Positions 1-6,408 of a stretch of 29,025 nt of DNA are shown piece by piece. The stretch covers positions 1 to 29,025 of the forward strand of contig CAKOKM010000017.1 of NCBI GenBank assembly GCA_934091015.1. The letters run 5' to 3'. Positions within the stretch are counted from its first letter, which is position 1, and the number at the start of each line of letters is the position of its first letter. This stretch comes from an uncultured Bacilli bacterium. Its GTDB lineage: Bacteria; Bacillota_I; Bacilli_A; RF39; UBA660. The notes beneath the pieces were generated by a model. That model saw only the letters and a list, made by a program, of their open reading frames with translations, did no database searches and was not told the origin of the DNA. A program made the translations under genes and the position numbers.

Positions 1-15
1 TAATATACAACAAAT

Positions 16-59
16 AAAAAACGCGCTAGCCCTTATACTAAAAGGATTAGCGCATTTTT
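16..59. terminator. Bidirectional hairpin terminator
   Basis: The stem GCGCTA (23-28) pairs with TAGCGC (48-53), and an inner CCTT/AAGG (31-34/42-45) extends it. An A6 run (16-21) precedes the stem and a T5 run (55-59) follows it, so it can end transcripts from either side. The gene it serves on the left lies outside the window. Confidence 0.7.
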
Positions 60-82
60 GCTGTCAAACTCAAGTTAAATAA

Positions 83-126
83 AAATAGCCAATTTATTAA
101 AAATAATACTTGGCTATTTATTTTTT
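83..126. terminator. Hairpin terminator with T-run
   Basis: AAATAGCCAA (83-92) pairs perfectly with TTGGCTATTT (110-119) and is followed by a T-run at 121-126. It lies just past the stop of the surface-protein remnant at 125-326, whose stop codon overlaps the T-run. It probably ended that gene when it was intact. Confidence 0.6.
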
Positions 127-326
127 ATAAATTTATTTCGTATTCTTCTGTATTATTCAATAAACTTTGATTTCCAACTGTTAAATATAAATTATATTTT
201 ATATGTTCCATCATTATTAATATTTATTGTATTAATTAATTCATTATTTTCATCATAAAGTGATAAGTTCCAATTTTTATTTTCAATATTTTTGTTATTT
301 TCAATTGGTATTGTTCTTGTATTTAC
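125..326 (-). pseudogene. 3' remnant of a surface-type protein gene, frameshifted
   Basis: Two minus-strand reading frames join into one plausible protein tail. The upstream part (326 down to about 189) contains NKNWNLSLYDENNELI and ends in NNDGTYKI before a stop. A one-base shift then gives NLYLTVGNQSLLNN and ends in YEINL at a stop at 125-127. There is no start codon or ribosome-binding site, and a stop lies just upstream of the fragment. The composition (Asn, Thr, Tyr, Ile) resembles the beta-rich surface proteins elsewhere in the window, but I cannot name the family. I infer a decayed C-terminal fragment; a chance AT-rich open stretch remains possible. Confidence 0.35.
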
Positions 327-341
327 TTAATTGTTAGTATA

Positions 342-371
342 AAAAAACATCTAGAAAATCTAGAGTTTTTT
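342..371 (-). terminator. Terminator of the InlB-repeat surface protein gene
   Basis: TCTAGA (350-355) pairs with TCTAGA (359-364), and the flanking AAAAAAC (342-348) and GTTTTTT (365-371) extend the stem, leaving A349 bulged. It lies 35 nt past the stop of the 406-1581 gene and works on either strand. Confidence 0.7.
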
Positions 372-405
372 ACTTAGTAACATTATAATAATCTTCTATC
401 TTTAA

Positions 406-1581
406 TTAAGCTACATATTGATTTATAATTAAAGATAATTTTTGTCCAGCCTTAGTTGTAGCTGTTACTTTTACATCAGATGATATTTTATTAATAGCGC
501 CAGATTCTACAACACTATCAATAATATAATCACCAGTTACAGATGTTGCTGTTTTATTTTTGTAAGCATTATAAGTATAATTATATGATGGTTCTACTGC
601 TGCTTTAATATTCCAACTAACATTTTGATTAGCGTTAACAGTAAATGATGAAGATTTACCATATGTTTTATCATTTTTTGTATAAGTTTTATTTTCATGA
701 GTTAAAGCTAAATCTTTTTCATAATAAATAGTTGCAGTAGCGCTTTTTCCACTTGGAGTTTTAGCAGTTACTGTAACGGTTGCTCCATTTGAACAATTTT
801 TAGGGTTAGAAGCAACATTAATATCACCAGTATTTTCATTAATTGTCATACAATTAGTATCACTTAATGAATAAGTAACATTTCCGCTGGAATTTTCAAC
901 ACTAGCTGTCGCCTTTGCAGTTTTAACACCATTAACATGAAGAGTGTCCCTGCTTAATCTTAATGATATTTTTTCTTCTGGCTGAGGTTGTGCTGTTGTT
1001 ACCGGTATTTTTTTCCATTTAGCATATAAAGTAGTATCTTCTTCTAAAAGTGCTTTTTCACGAATTTGTGTTCCTTTTTTATCATACCATCCTTTAAAAG
1101 TATATCCACTATATGTAGGTTCTTTAGGAAGAGTTAATGGAACTCCTTTATTAATAGTAATAGGTTTAACAGCACTACCACCTTTAGAATCAAATGTAAT
1201 AGTAATAGATTCGATTTTTCCTTTATAAATTGCTTTTAATTTTACATTCTTTTTAATTTTGTTGTTAAAATCAAATGGTTCTTCGGCTAATACTTCCTCA
1301 TTTTCTTTAATTTCAATCACTTCATACCAGTTTATGAATGATTCTCCTAGTTCTTTTTCATCTTTGATATCTTTTACATCAATGGTATGGTTATATTTAA
1401 CTTGAATGATTTCTTCATTAGCACCATTATTCAAATCAAAAATGATATTATACTTTCGATTGAAAAACCATAATAAGAAAATAATTAGAGATAACAATAA
1501 AATACCAAAAATAATACCAATAATTTTTTTCTTTTTTTCATTTTTTGAAGACTTTACATCTTCTTTCTTTGTATTTTTCAT
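406..1581 (-). CDS. Membrane-anchored InlB B-repeat surface protein
   Basis: This 391-residue protein has a Lys/Asn-rich cytoplasmic N-terminus and one hydrophobic segment (about residues 20-41, KIIGIIFGILLLSLIIFLLW), which acts as an uncleaved anchor. A first, diverged repeat follows (YNIIFDLNNG onward). Next comes a clear InlB B-repeat (Listeria-Bacteroides repeat) at about 125-192: ITITFDSKGGSAV, YSGYTFKGWYDKKG and TTLYAKW. The C-terminal half is beta-rich and resembles bacterial Ig-like (Big) domains (LSRDTLHVNGVKTAKATAS, ATVTVTAKTPSGKSATATI). The protein is probably displayed outside the cell in adhesion or envelope functions; its ligand is unknown. The start is firm: AAAGGAGG lies just upstream and a consensus promoter at 1600-1628. 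It is monocistronic, with a terminator at 342-371. No LPXTG sorting motif is visible, so attachment is by the N-terminal helix. Confidence 0.85.
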   Translation of the reverse strand: MKNTKKEDVKSSKNEKKKKIIGIIFGILLLSLIIFLLWFFNRKYNIIFDLNNGANEEIIQVKYNHTIDVKDIKDEKELGESFINWYEVIEIKENEEVLAEEPFDFNNKIKKNVKLKAIYKGKIESITITFDSKGGSAVKPITINKGVPLTLPKEPTYSGYTFKGWYDKKGTQIREKALLEEDTTLYAKWKKIPVTTAQPQPEEKISLRLSRDTLHVNGVKTAKATASVENSSGNVTYSLSDTNCMTINENTGDINVASNPKNCSNGATVTVTAKTPSGKSATATIYYEKDLALTHENKTYTKNDKTYGKSSSFTVNANQNVSWNIKAAVEPSYNYTYNAYKNKTATSVTGDYIIDSVVESGAINKISSDVKVTATTKAGQKLSLIINQYVA

Positions 1582-1599
1582 ACGATCCTCCTTTAGTTC

Positions 1600-1628
1600 A
1601 TTTTAATAAAATAATTGCTAAATGTCAA
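1600..1628 (-). promoter_or_regulatory. Sigma-A promoter of the InlB-repeat gene
   Basis: On the minus strand TTGACA (1623-1628) and TAAAAT (1600-1605) are separated by 17 nt. They stand immediately upstream of the AAAGGAGG ribosome-binding site of the 406-1581 gene. Confidence 0.75.
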
Positions 1629-1750
1629 TTATTCATTATTCATCATTAATGATAATGTCACTATATTTCATATATTTGTTATATTATTTCTTTAAGTACG
1701 AAATTTCTATTTAACAAATACATATAAGAAAATAAAAATCAACATTTTAG

Positions 1751-1779
1751 TTGTTATTTTACATATACTATACTATACT
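1751..1779 (+). promoter_or_regulatory. Sigma-A promoter of the OLE-like RNA
   Basis: TTGTTA (1751-1756) and TATACT (1774-1779) are 17 nt apart, predicting a start near 1786. The structured region begins about 25 nt further on. The next plus-strand gene starts only at 2320, so the promoter implies a long untranslated transcript. Confidence 0.65.
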
Positions 1780-1785
1780 AGATAT

Positions 1786-2297
1786 TTTAGTAAAAATATG
1801 TTATTATTAATTTGTGGTGCATTATGCTAGTCACAAACACCATTTGAAGATGGGCCTAAAAATCCATTAATTGATATCGATACTTTATATATTTTGCTTC
1901 TTCTGCCCAAGTTGGGGTGAATATGTAATTTTAAATAATAGGGAAACCATAACGGCATATGTCTTACCCTATTATTAGATAGATAAGAACAAAAGTCATG
2001 TCGTGAGTGAAAATGTGGGATAGAAATTGAAATCATTTTTGCAAAAGCGAATAAGAATGGGATAAGAGTGTCAGGGAAAACCTCTAGCATGTATTTATTA
2101 TAAGGATTGTAGTACGGACTATGTGGCAATCGAGTAATTATTTAGGCAACTAATAGTTATTTTCTGTAAAGGAGAAATCGCCCTAGAGTAATCAAAGGAT
2201 GGAAAATAGAGAAACTCAACTCGACCAAAGCCGTAAAATTAACTTGTAATAAACCATTATTTTACTTCAAAACTTTATATTTTTATAAAGTTTTTTT
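1786..2297 (+). ncRNA. ole: Candidate OLE RNA (ornate, large non-coding RNA)
   Basis: This region of about 500 nt has no credible reading frame. It is less AT-rich than the surrounding spacers and is bounded by a promoter (1751-1779) and an intrinsic terminator (2269-2297). It forms strong helices: AATAATAGGG (1934-1943) pairs with CCCTATTATT (1967-1976), and TTTGTG (1811-1816) with CACAAA (1832-1837) around GCAT/ATGC. The gene directly downstream encodes a small membrane protein carrying the motifs I know from OapA, the OLE-associated protein, and OLE RNAs are characteristically encoded next to oapA. OLE RNA is a membrane-associated RNP component linked in Bacillus halodurans to stress responses. 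The assignment rests on context and structure; I could not compare it with the OLE covariance model. It would be somewhat shorter than the roughly 600-nt examples. Group I or II intron, RNase P and tmRNA signatures were looked for and not seen. Confidence 0.65.
2269..2297 (+). terminator. Terminator between the OLE-like RNA and oapA
   Basis: AAAACTTTATA (2269-2279) pairs perfectly with TATAAAGTTTT (2284-2294) around a TTTT loop, and a T7 run covers 2291-2297. It sets the RNA 3' end. Some read-through would be needed to express oapA, since no other promoter is obvious before 2320. Confidence 0.75.
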
Positions 2298-2319
2298 CAT
2301 AAAAAAAGAAAGGATAAAA

Positions 2320-2829
2320 ATGAAAAAACAAAATTGGAATCTTATAGTATTTATACTATCATTTTCCTTAGCATTATTATTTAGTTTTTTAACTAATAAA
2401 TTATCTGATAATGCGAGTAATTTAATAATGATATTATTAATTTTATTAGTTATAGCAATTGGTATTATTTTTGATATGATAGGTGTTGCAGTATTAACGG
2501 CTAAGGAATCAACATTTCATGCTATGAGTTCTAAAAGAATTAAAGGTGCTAAGAGAGCAACTAAATTAATTAGAAATAATGTTAGAGTCGCAAGTTTTTG
2601 TAACGATATTATAGGTGATGTATGTGGAATTGTATCTGGTGGTTTAGGAGCAGTTCTAGCAATTAGTATGTCTAAGTATATTGATGTTACTTTATCAACT
2701 ATTATTACTTCAGCAATTATTTCGGCTTTAACAGTTACAGGTAAGGCTATATTTAAAACTGTTGCGGTTAAAAAAGCTGATAATATTTTATTTATGGCAT
2801 CTAAATTATTGAGTATTTTTGAAAAATAA
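2320..2829 (+). CDS. oapA: OapA-like OLE RNA-associated membrane protein
   Basis: This 169-residue integral membrane protein has four hydrophobic segments (about 7-25, 34-60, 98-118 and 122-148). Between helices 2 and 3 lies a very basic stretch. KGAKRATKLIRN (75-86) matches position by position the conserved OapA motif RxxKRxxKxxKN, allowing Lys/Arg exchange. It is followed by DIIGD (96-100), matching the second OapA hallmark, DxxxD. In OapA the basic motif is implicated in binding OLE RNA and tethering it to the membrane. The start is supported by AAGAAAGGA upstream of ATG. The gene sits 22 nt past the terminator of the structured RNA and ends in its own terminator, so RNA and protein form a self-contained locus. 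I recalled the motifs rather than aligned them; the combination of order, size and upstream RNA makes the call fairly strong. Confidence 0.72.
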   Translation: MKKQNWNLIVFILSFSLALLFSFLTNKLSDNASNLIMILLILLVIAIGIIFDMIGVAVLTAKESTFHAMSSKRIKGAKRATKLIRNNVRVASFCNDIIGDVCGIVSGGLGAVLAISMSKYIDVTLSTIITSAIISALTVTGKAIFKTVAVKKADNILFMASKLLSIFEK

Positions 2830-2858
2830 AATCATTAGAGTTTGATCTAATGATTTTT
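2828..2858 (+). terminator. Terminator of oapA
   Basis: AAAATCATTAGA (2828-2839) pairs with TCTAATGATTTT (2846-2857), and a T5 run covers 2854-2858. The stem begins within the oapA stop codon. Its right arm also holds the predicted end of the converging pseudogene at 2847-3127. Confidence 0.8.
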
Positions 2859-3127
2859 ATTTTGATTATTTTTTAATGTATATATCTTTTTTAAGGTACT
2901 ATCATAATAGCTTATATTTTTATTAGGTGTACTTGTATATGTTATATAATCTTTTAAAGATAAATCCTCTTCTTTAGCCATATGTGAAGTAAGTTTAGGA
3001 TCTTTTTTTATTCTTCAAAACTATCAGATGAACTTAATGGTAATGAATTTCTTATATCTTCTTCATTAGTTAATTTGCTAATAGCAATAAAATAACTTTC
3101 TCTTAATTCTTCTACGGATGGGTTCAT
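2847..3127 (-). pseudogene. Small gene broken by a frameshift, downstream of guaD
   Basis: ATG at 3125-3127 opens a 39-codon frame (MNPSVEELRESYF... ending ...SSSDSFEE) with a stop at 3008-3010. The ribosome-binding site TTAGGAG overlaps the end of the deaminase gene, so the two were probably cotranscribed. Right after the stop, next to a run of seven A (minus strand), the +1 frame stays open for about 55 codons (KKDPKLTSHMAKEEDLSLKD onward) to a TAG at 2847-2849. Together they give a hydrophilic protein of about 95 residues that I do not recognise. The simplest reading is a single-base indel at a homopolymer, either a real mutation or a sequencing error. The stop precedes the A-run, so programmed slippage on that run would not rescue the frame. 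Confidence 0.5.
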
Positions 3128-3138
3128 TAATTATACTC

Positions 3139-3585
3139 CTAATAGATTTCTTTTTTTTGCTCTTGATATTCTTTAAATAATTCTAAACATTCTTCATGAT
3201 CAATATTTTTTAGAGTTAATATGTCATTGTTTTTTCCTTTAATATAGTCATAGATAAATTCATCTCTAAAACCAATATTGGCAGCATCTTCTAGATTAGC
3301 TCCATAATATACTTCTTTGATATTTGACCAAATAATTGCTGATAAGCACATAGGACATGGATAACCTGTTGCATATAAGGTGCACCCTGATAAATCATGA
3401 GTATTAAGTACTTTACTGGCTTTTCTAATAGCGTTTATTTCAGCATGTGCTGTAGGATCATTATCTTTTAATACAGTATTAGATGCTATAGCGATAATTT
3501 TATGATCTTTGGTAATCATTGCACCAAATGGTCCACCATAGTTTAAATTCATTGTTTTTCTTGCTTCTTCAATTGCTTCTTTCAT
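3139..3585 (-). CDS. guaD: Guanine deaminase (CDA family)
   Basis: This protein of about 148 residues belongs to the cytidine-deaminase fold and converts guanine to xanthine in purine salvage. The zinc site is complete: HAEINAIRKA carries the zinc His and the proton-shuttle Glu, and PCPMCLSAI carries the two zinc Cys. Size, the GGPFGAMI and NDPTAHAE context and the C-terminal KKEIY all resemble Bacillus subtilis GuaD, which ends in KKEY, more than tRNA adenosine deaminase TadA. I place the start at ATG 3585, about 12 nt after GAAAG; a TTG at 3594 would add three residues. A broken small gene follows after 11 nt. The gene is convergent with oapA and lies downstream of tsf but beyond the tsf terminator. 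A related nucleoside or tRNA deaminase cannot be fully excluded. Confidence 0.8.
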   Translation of the reverse strand: MKEAIEEARKTMNLNYGGPFGAMITKDHKIIAIASNTVLKDNDPTAHAEINAIRKASKVLNTHDLSGCTLYATGYPCPMCLSAIIWSNIKEVYYGANLEDAANIGFRDEFIYDYIKGKNNDILTLKNIDHEECLELFKEYQEQKKEIY

Positions 3586-3623
3586 ATTCTTCAACTACTT
3601 TCAATTTTATTTTAACATTTAAA

Positions 3624-3656
3624 GAATAAAAAAAGAATGCTTCTATACATTCTTTT
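3624..3656 (-). terminator. Terminator of the rpsB-tsf operon
   Basis: On the minus strand AAAAGAATG (3656-3648) pairs with CATTCTTTT (3639-3631) around an 8-nt loop, followed by a U-tract. It begins 3 nt past the tsf stop codon. Confidence 0.8.
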
Positions 3657-3658
3657 GA

Positions 3659-4528
3659 CTACTTAACTTGATTCATTACTTCTTCAGCAAAGTTATCGTT
3701 TCTCTTTTCCATACCTTCGCCTACTTCGTATCTAATCATAGATTTAACTTCGCCACCATTATTTTTAACATAAGTAGCTACATCAATATCTCCATTTTTA
3801 ATGAAACTTTGAGATACTAAACAAATTTCTTTAAAGAATTTCTTTAATCTTCCTTCAACCATTTTTTCAGCTATTTCAGCAGATTTTCCTTCATTCATAG
3901 CTTGTTCTTTAAAGATTGCTCTTTCTTTTTCAACTCTATCTGTTGGAATTTCGTCTTCTCTAACGAATTCTGGTTTCATAGCTGCTGCTTGCATTGCAAC
4001 ATCTTTAGCAACTTCTTCGTTTGCTCCAGTAAGTACAGTTAATACAGCAATTTTTCCACCCATATGTAGGTAACTTCCGAATGTTTCATCATCAGTTTTT
4101 TCTACAACTTCAATTCTTCTTAAAGATAATTTTTCACCAATTTTAGCAGTTTTAGCAATAATTAAATCTTTAATAGTTCCTTCTTCGCAAGGAAGTTCTA
4201 ATGCTTCTTCAACAGTTTTAGCATTACTATTTAAAATAGCATTACCAATTGTATCTAACATAGAAGTAAATTCTTCATTTTTACTAACAAAGTCTGTTTC
4301 ACTATTAACTTCTAATATAACAGCTTTATTACCATTAATATATACATTAGCAAGTCCTTCAGCAGCAATTCTTGATTCTTTTTTAGCTGCTTTAGCAATT
4401 CCTTTTTCTCTTAAATAATCGATTGCAGCATTAATATCTCCATTTGTTTCAGATAATGCTTTTTTGCAATCCATCATTCCAGCACCTGTTTTAGCTCTTA
4501 ATTCAGCTACAGTTTTAGCATCTACCAT
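3659..4528 (-). CDS. tsf: Elongation factor Ts
   Basis: EF-Ts is the cytoplasmic nucleotide exchange factor that recycles EF-Tu-GDP to EF-Tu-GTP during translation. At 289 residues it has the normal bacterial length. The N-terminal UBA-like domain is canonical (VAELRAKTGAGMMDCKKALSE, then GDINAAIDYLREKG), and the signature SETDFVSKNEEF, containing the EF-Tu-contacting Thr-Asp-Phe, is intact. AGGAGG precedes the ATG at a good distance. The gene lies 12 nt after rpsB in the classic rpsB-tsf pair, sharing its promoter and leader. The usual next genes, pyrH and frr, are absent: the operon ends in a terminator directly after tsf. Confidence 0.97.
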   Translation of the reverse strand: MVDAKTVAELRAKTGAGMMDCKKALSETNGDINAAIDYLREKGIAKAAKKESRIAAEGLANVYINGNKAVILEVNSETDFVSKNEEFTSMLDTIGNAILNSNAKTVEEALELPCEEGTIKDLIIAKTAKIGEKLSLRRIEVVEKTDDETFGSYLHMGGKIAVLTVLTGANEEVAKDVAMQAAAMKPEFVREDEIPTDRVEKERAIFKEQAMNEGKSAEIAEKMVEGRLKKFFKEICLVSQSFIKNGDIDVATYVKNNGGEVKSMIRYEVGEGMEKRNDNFAEEVMNQVK

Positions 4529-4540
4529 TATTATTTCCTC

Positions 4541-5473
4541 CTATTTTAAAGCTTGTAATAATTCTTCTTTTTTCATTGAAGAATATCCTTTAACTCCTCT
4601 TTTTTTAGCTAAATCTTTTAATTCAGTTAAAGTTTTAATAGTTAAATCTTCATCTTCAGTTTGTTTTTCTTCTTTGATTTCTGCTTTTGTTTTTTCATTA
4701 TCTAATGATTCAACAAATACTTCTTTTACAGTTTTAGCAGATTTACCATCTTTTTTAGGTTTTTCTTCTTCAGTTACATAGTCAACTAATTCTAAACCTC
4801 TTGCTTCACAAATAGCGTTTGTTAATACTCCTAACATAACTTTAACACTTCTTACAGCATCATCATTACCAGGAATTACATAATCAACGTCATCTGGATC
4901 ACAGTTTGTATCTACAACACCAAATACAGGAATATTTAATTTTCTTGCTTCACGAATTGCATTAATTTCTTTCTTAGGATCTACAATAATTAATGCACTT
5001 GGTAATTTTTCCATGTTACGAATACCACATAATATGGCATTTAATTTATCATATTCTTTTTTAAGACCGATAACTTCTTTTTTAGGTAACATTTCAAATG
5101 TTCCATCAGCTTCCATTTTTTCGATTTCTTCTAATCTCTTAATTCTCTTTCTAATTGTTCTAAAGTTAGTTAATGTTCCACCTAACCATCTTTCAATTAC
5201 ATAATAAGAATTACTTCTTTCGGCTTCTTCTTTTGCAGCCTCATTTGCTTGTTTTTTAGTTCCTACAAATAAGAAAGTTCCACCATTTTCAGCAATTTTC
5301 TTAATTTCAGCATAAGCATTTTCAATACATGCAGCTGTTTTTTCTAAATCGATAATATAAATATCATCTCTTGCTGTAAAAATGTATTCCTTCATTTTAG
5401 GATTCCATCTTTTTGTTTGATGTCCGAAATGAACACCAGCTTCTAATAAGTAGCTCATTGATACTACTGCCAT
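4541..5473 (-). CDS. rpsB: Ribosomal protein uS2 with C-terminal Rho-N/SAP-like extension
   Basis: The first 230 or so residues are canonical uS2 of the small ribosomal subunit: [20 protein letters not shown] at the start, [14 protein letters not shown], and the [12 protein letters not shown] and DTNCDPD segments. The protein is 310 residues, well above the usual 230-260. The extra part is a charged linker rich in Lys and Glu (about 235-275) followed by a compact helical tail ([17 protein letters not shown], then [12 protein letters not shown]) resembling the Rho N-terminal/SAP-like helix-extended-loop-helix fold, which binds nucleic acid. AAAGGAA precedes the ATG. The gene is the first of the rpsB-tsf operon, with a consensus promoter at 5587-5615 and a structured leader of about 100 nt. 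The tail assignment is by pattern only. Confidence 0.95.
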   Translation of the reverse strand: MAVVSMSYLLEAGVHFGHQTKRWNPKMKEYIFTARDDIYIIDLEKTAACIENAYAEIKKIAENGGTFLFVGTKKQANEAAKEEAERSNSYYVIERWLGGTLTNFRTIRKRIKRLEEIEKMEADGTFEMLPKKEVIGLKKEYDKLNAILCGIRNMEKLPSALIIVDPKKEINAIREARKLNIPVFGVVDTNCDPDDVDYVIPGNDDAVRSVKVMLGVLTNAICEARGLELVDYVTEEEKPKKDGKSAKTVKEVFVESLDNEKTKAEIKEEKQTEDEDLTIKTLTELKDLAKKRGVKGYSSMKKEELLQALK

Positions 5474-5499
5474 TTAAATCATTCCTTTCGTTATTTACC

Positions 5500-5580
5500 C
5501 TTAAACTTCTTCCTTTGTTATCAACCCATGGCCACTAGATAACTCGGTCTGTTTAAGTACATTTTTTCGGCTTTTTAGCC
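5500..5580 (-). promoter_or_regulatory. Structured 5' leader of rpsB (candidate autoregulatory element)
   Basis: The mRNA predicted from the promoter at 5587-5615 starts near 5580 with the tight hairpin GGCT-AAAA-AGCC (5580-5569). It continues into a second helix, GTTATC (5543-5538) with GATAAC (5522-5517), whose loop holds the GC-rich core TAGTGGCCATGGGTT. The region is richer in G and C than nearby spacers and has no reading frame. Ribosomal-protein operons are often controlled by binding of the encoded protein to such leaders. That this one binds S2 is inference. Confidence 0.45.
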
Positions 5581-5586
5581 ATTTAT

Positions 5587-5615
5587 ATATTATCAAATTA
5601 ATATATCTATTTCAA
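5587..5615 (-). promoter_or_regulatory. Promoter of rpsB-tsf with extended -10
   Basis: On the minus strand TTGAAA (5610-5615) and TAATAT (5587-5592) are 17 nt apart, and TGA precedes the -10 (extended -10). The -35 lies just past the stop of the upstream gene at 5617, so that gene has no separate terminator. Confidence 0.75.
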
Positions 5616-5616
5616 G

Positions 5617-6327
5617 TTATTTTTTATCTTTTTTCATATATTTTTTTAGTTCTTTTTCAACTCTAGCTTTAATTAATAATAGTCTTTCTTTCGGATTCAT
5701 AAAGTTAGGGAATGCTTCAACTAAACGTTTATATAAAATATTCTTTTTAATAAGTATATCTTTAACTTTTTTAGTTATTTCCTCAGTTCCATCTTTTTCA
5801 ACTGTTTTAAATGTTCCTTTGAAACCAAACATGATTGTTAAAGAAATAATATTATCTATTAAATAAATTACAAATAAGATAATCGCTGTTATTTTTATTG
5901 TTTCAATGTTAAATAAATTTAGTAAATATTCAAATATAGGATTAATAACACATATCACTAATGTTCCTAATATACCAAAAGGAATCATTGTTTCGGCACA
6001 AATACGTCCATTTAAATTGAATTTTCTAGTTGAATAATCCCACCATCTTGCTTTAAATATTTTTTCCATAAAATAACTAGTAAAATATTCAAGTACTGAA
6101 CAAATAAATATCGCATTTACAAATAGAATTAAAGGATTATCTTTATATCTACTTAATGTTAAAATCATTACCATACAACCGTGACCATAAATAGGACATA
6201 TTGGTCCTATTAAGAATCCTCTATTTATAAAGCGATGCTTTTCAATTAATTTTCCTATTACTTCAATTAGCCATCCTATAAAAGAATAAATTATAAATAG
6301 TAAAAAATAATAATAAATTTCATTCAT
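5617..6327 (-). CDS. Multi-pass membrane protein of the ABC_trans_CmpB family
   Basis: This 236-residue protein has about five hydrophobic helices in its first 170 residues and a basic cytoplasmic tail (KKNILYKRLVEAFPNFMNPK onward). It carries the hallmark blocks of the 'putative ABC-transporter type IV' family (CmpB, PF06541): SFIGWLIEV near the N-terminus, INRGFLIGPICPIYGHG, then LEYFTSYFMEKIF, ARWWDYS and FNLNGRICAE. The family is widespread in Firmicutes. The transporter name is nominal, no ATPase partner is nearby, and the biochemical role is unknown. GGGAGG precedes the ATG. The gene follows the four-gene AAA+ operon but is separated from it by the terminator at 6368-6408. The rpsB promoter overlaps its 3' end. 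Confidence 0.8.
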   Translation of the reverse strand: MNEIYYYFLLFIIYSFIGWLIEVIGKLIEKHRFINRGFLIGPICPIYGHGCMVMILTLSRYKDNPLILFVNAIFICSVLEYFTSYFMEKIFKARWWDYSTRKFNLNGRICAETMIPFGILGTLVICVINPIFEYLLNLFNIETIKITAIILFVIYLIDNIISLTIMFGFKGTFKTVEKDGTEEITKKVKDILIKKNILYKRLVEAFPNFMNPKERLLLIKARVEKELKKYMKKDKK

Positions 6328-6367
6328 ATTAATTAATCCTCCCTAACAAAATTTTACATTAAATGTT

Positions 6368-6408
6368 AAAAAAATAGAAGCATCAAATTATTCTGGCACT
6401 TCTATTTT
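6368..6408 (-). terminator. Terminator of the four-gene AAA+ operon
   Basis: On the minus strand AAAATAGAAG (6408-6399) pairs perfectly with CTTCTATTTT (6380-6371), and the U-tract lies at 6374-6368. The left arm lies inside the last codons of the 6388-7695 gene, so the stop codon sits in the loop. Confidence 0.7.

Noticed and set aside
1827..2129. 100-codon minus-strand open frame
   Set aside because: It is antisense to the structured OLE-like region, has no ribosome-binding site, and its composition (many His, Pro, Tyr) is unlike the other proteins here.
1786..2297. Group I or II intron, RNase P or tmRNA instead of OLE RNA
   Set aside because: I found no GUGYG start with a domain-V hairpin, no GAGGAAAGUCC-type RNase P core and no tRNA-like ends. 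The adjacent OapA-like gene favours OLE.
3000..3015. Programmed frameshift at the A7 run behind guaD
   Set aside because: In the zero frame the stop codon comes before the A-run, so ribosomes would terminate before reaching the slippery stretch. A simple indel is more likely.
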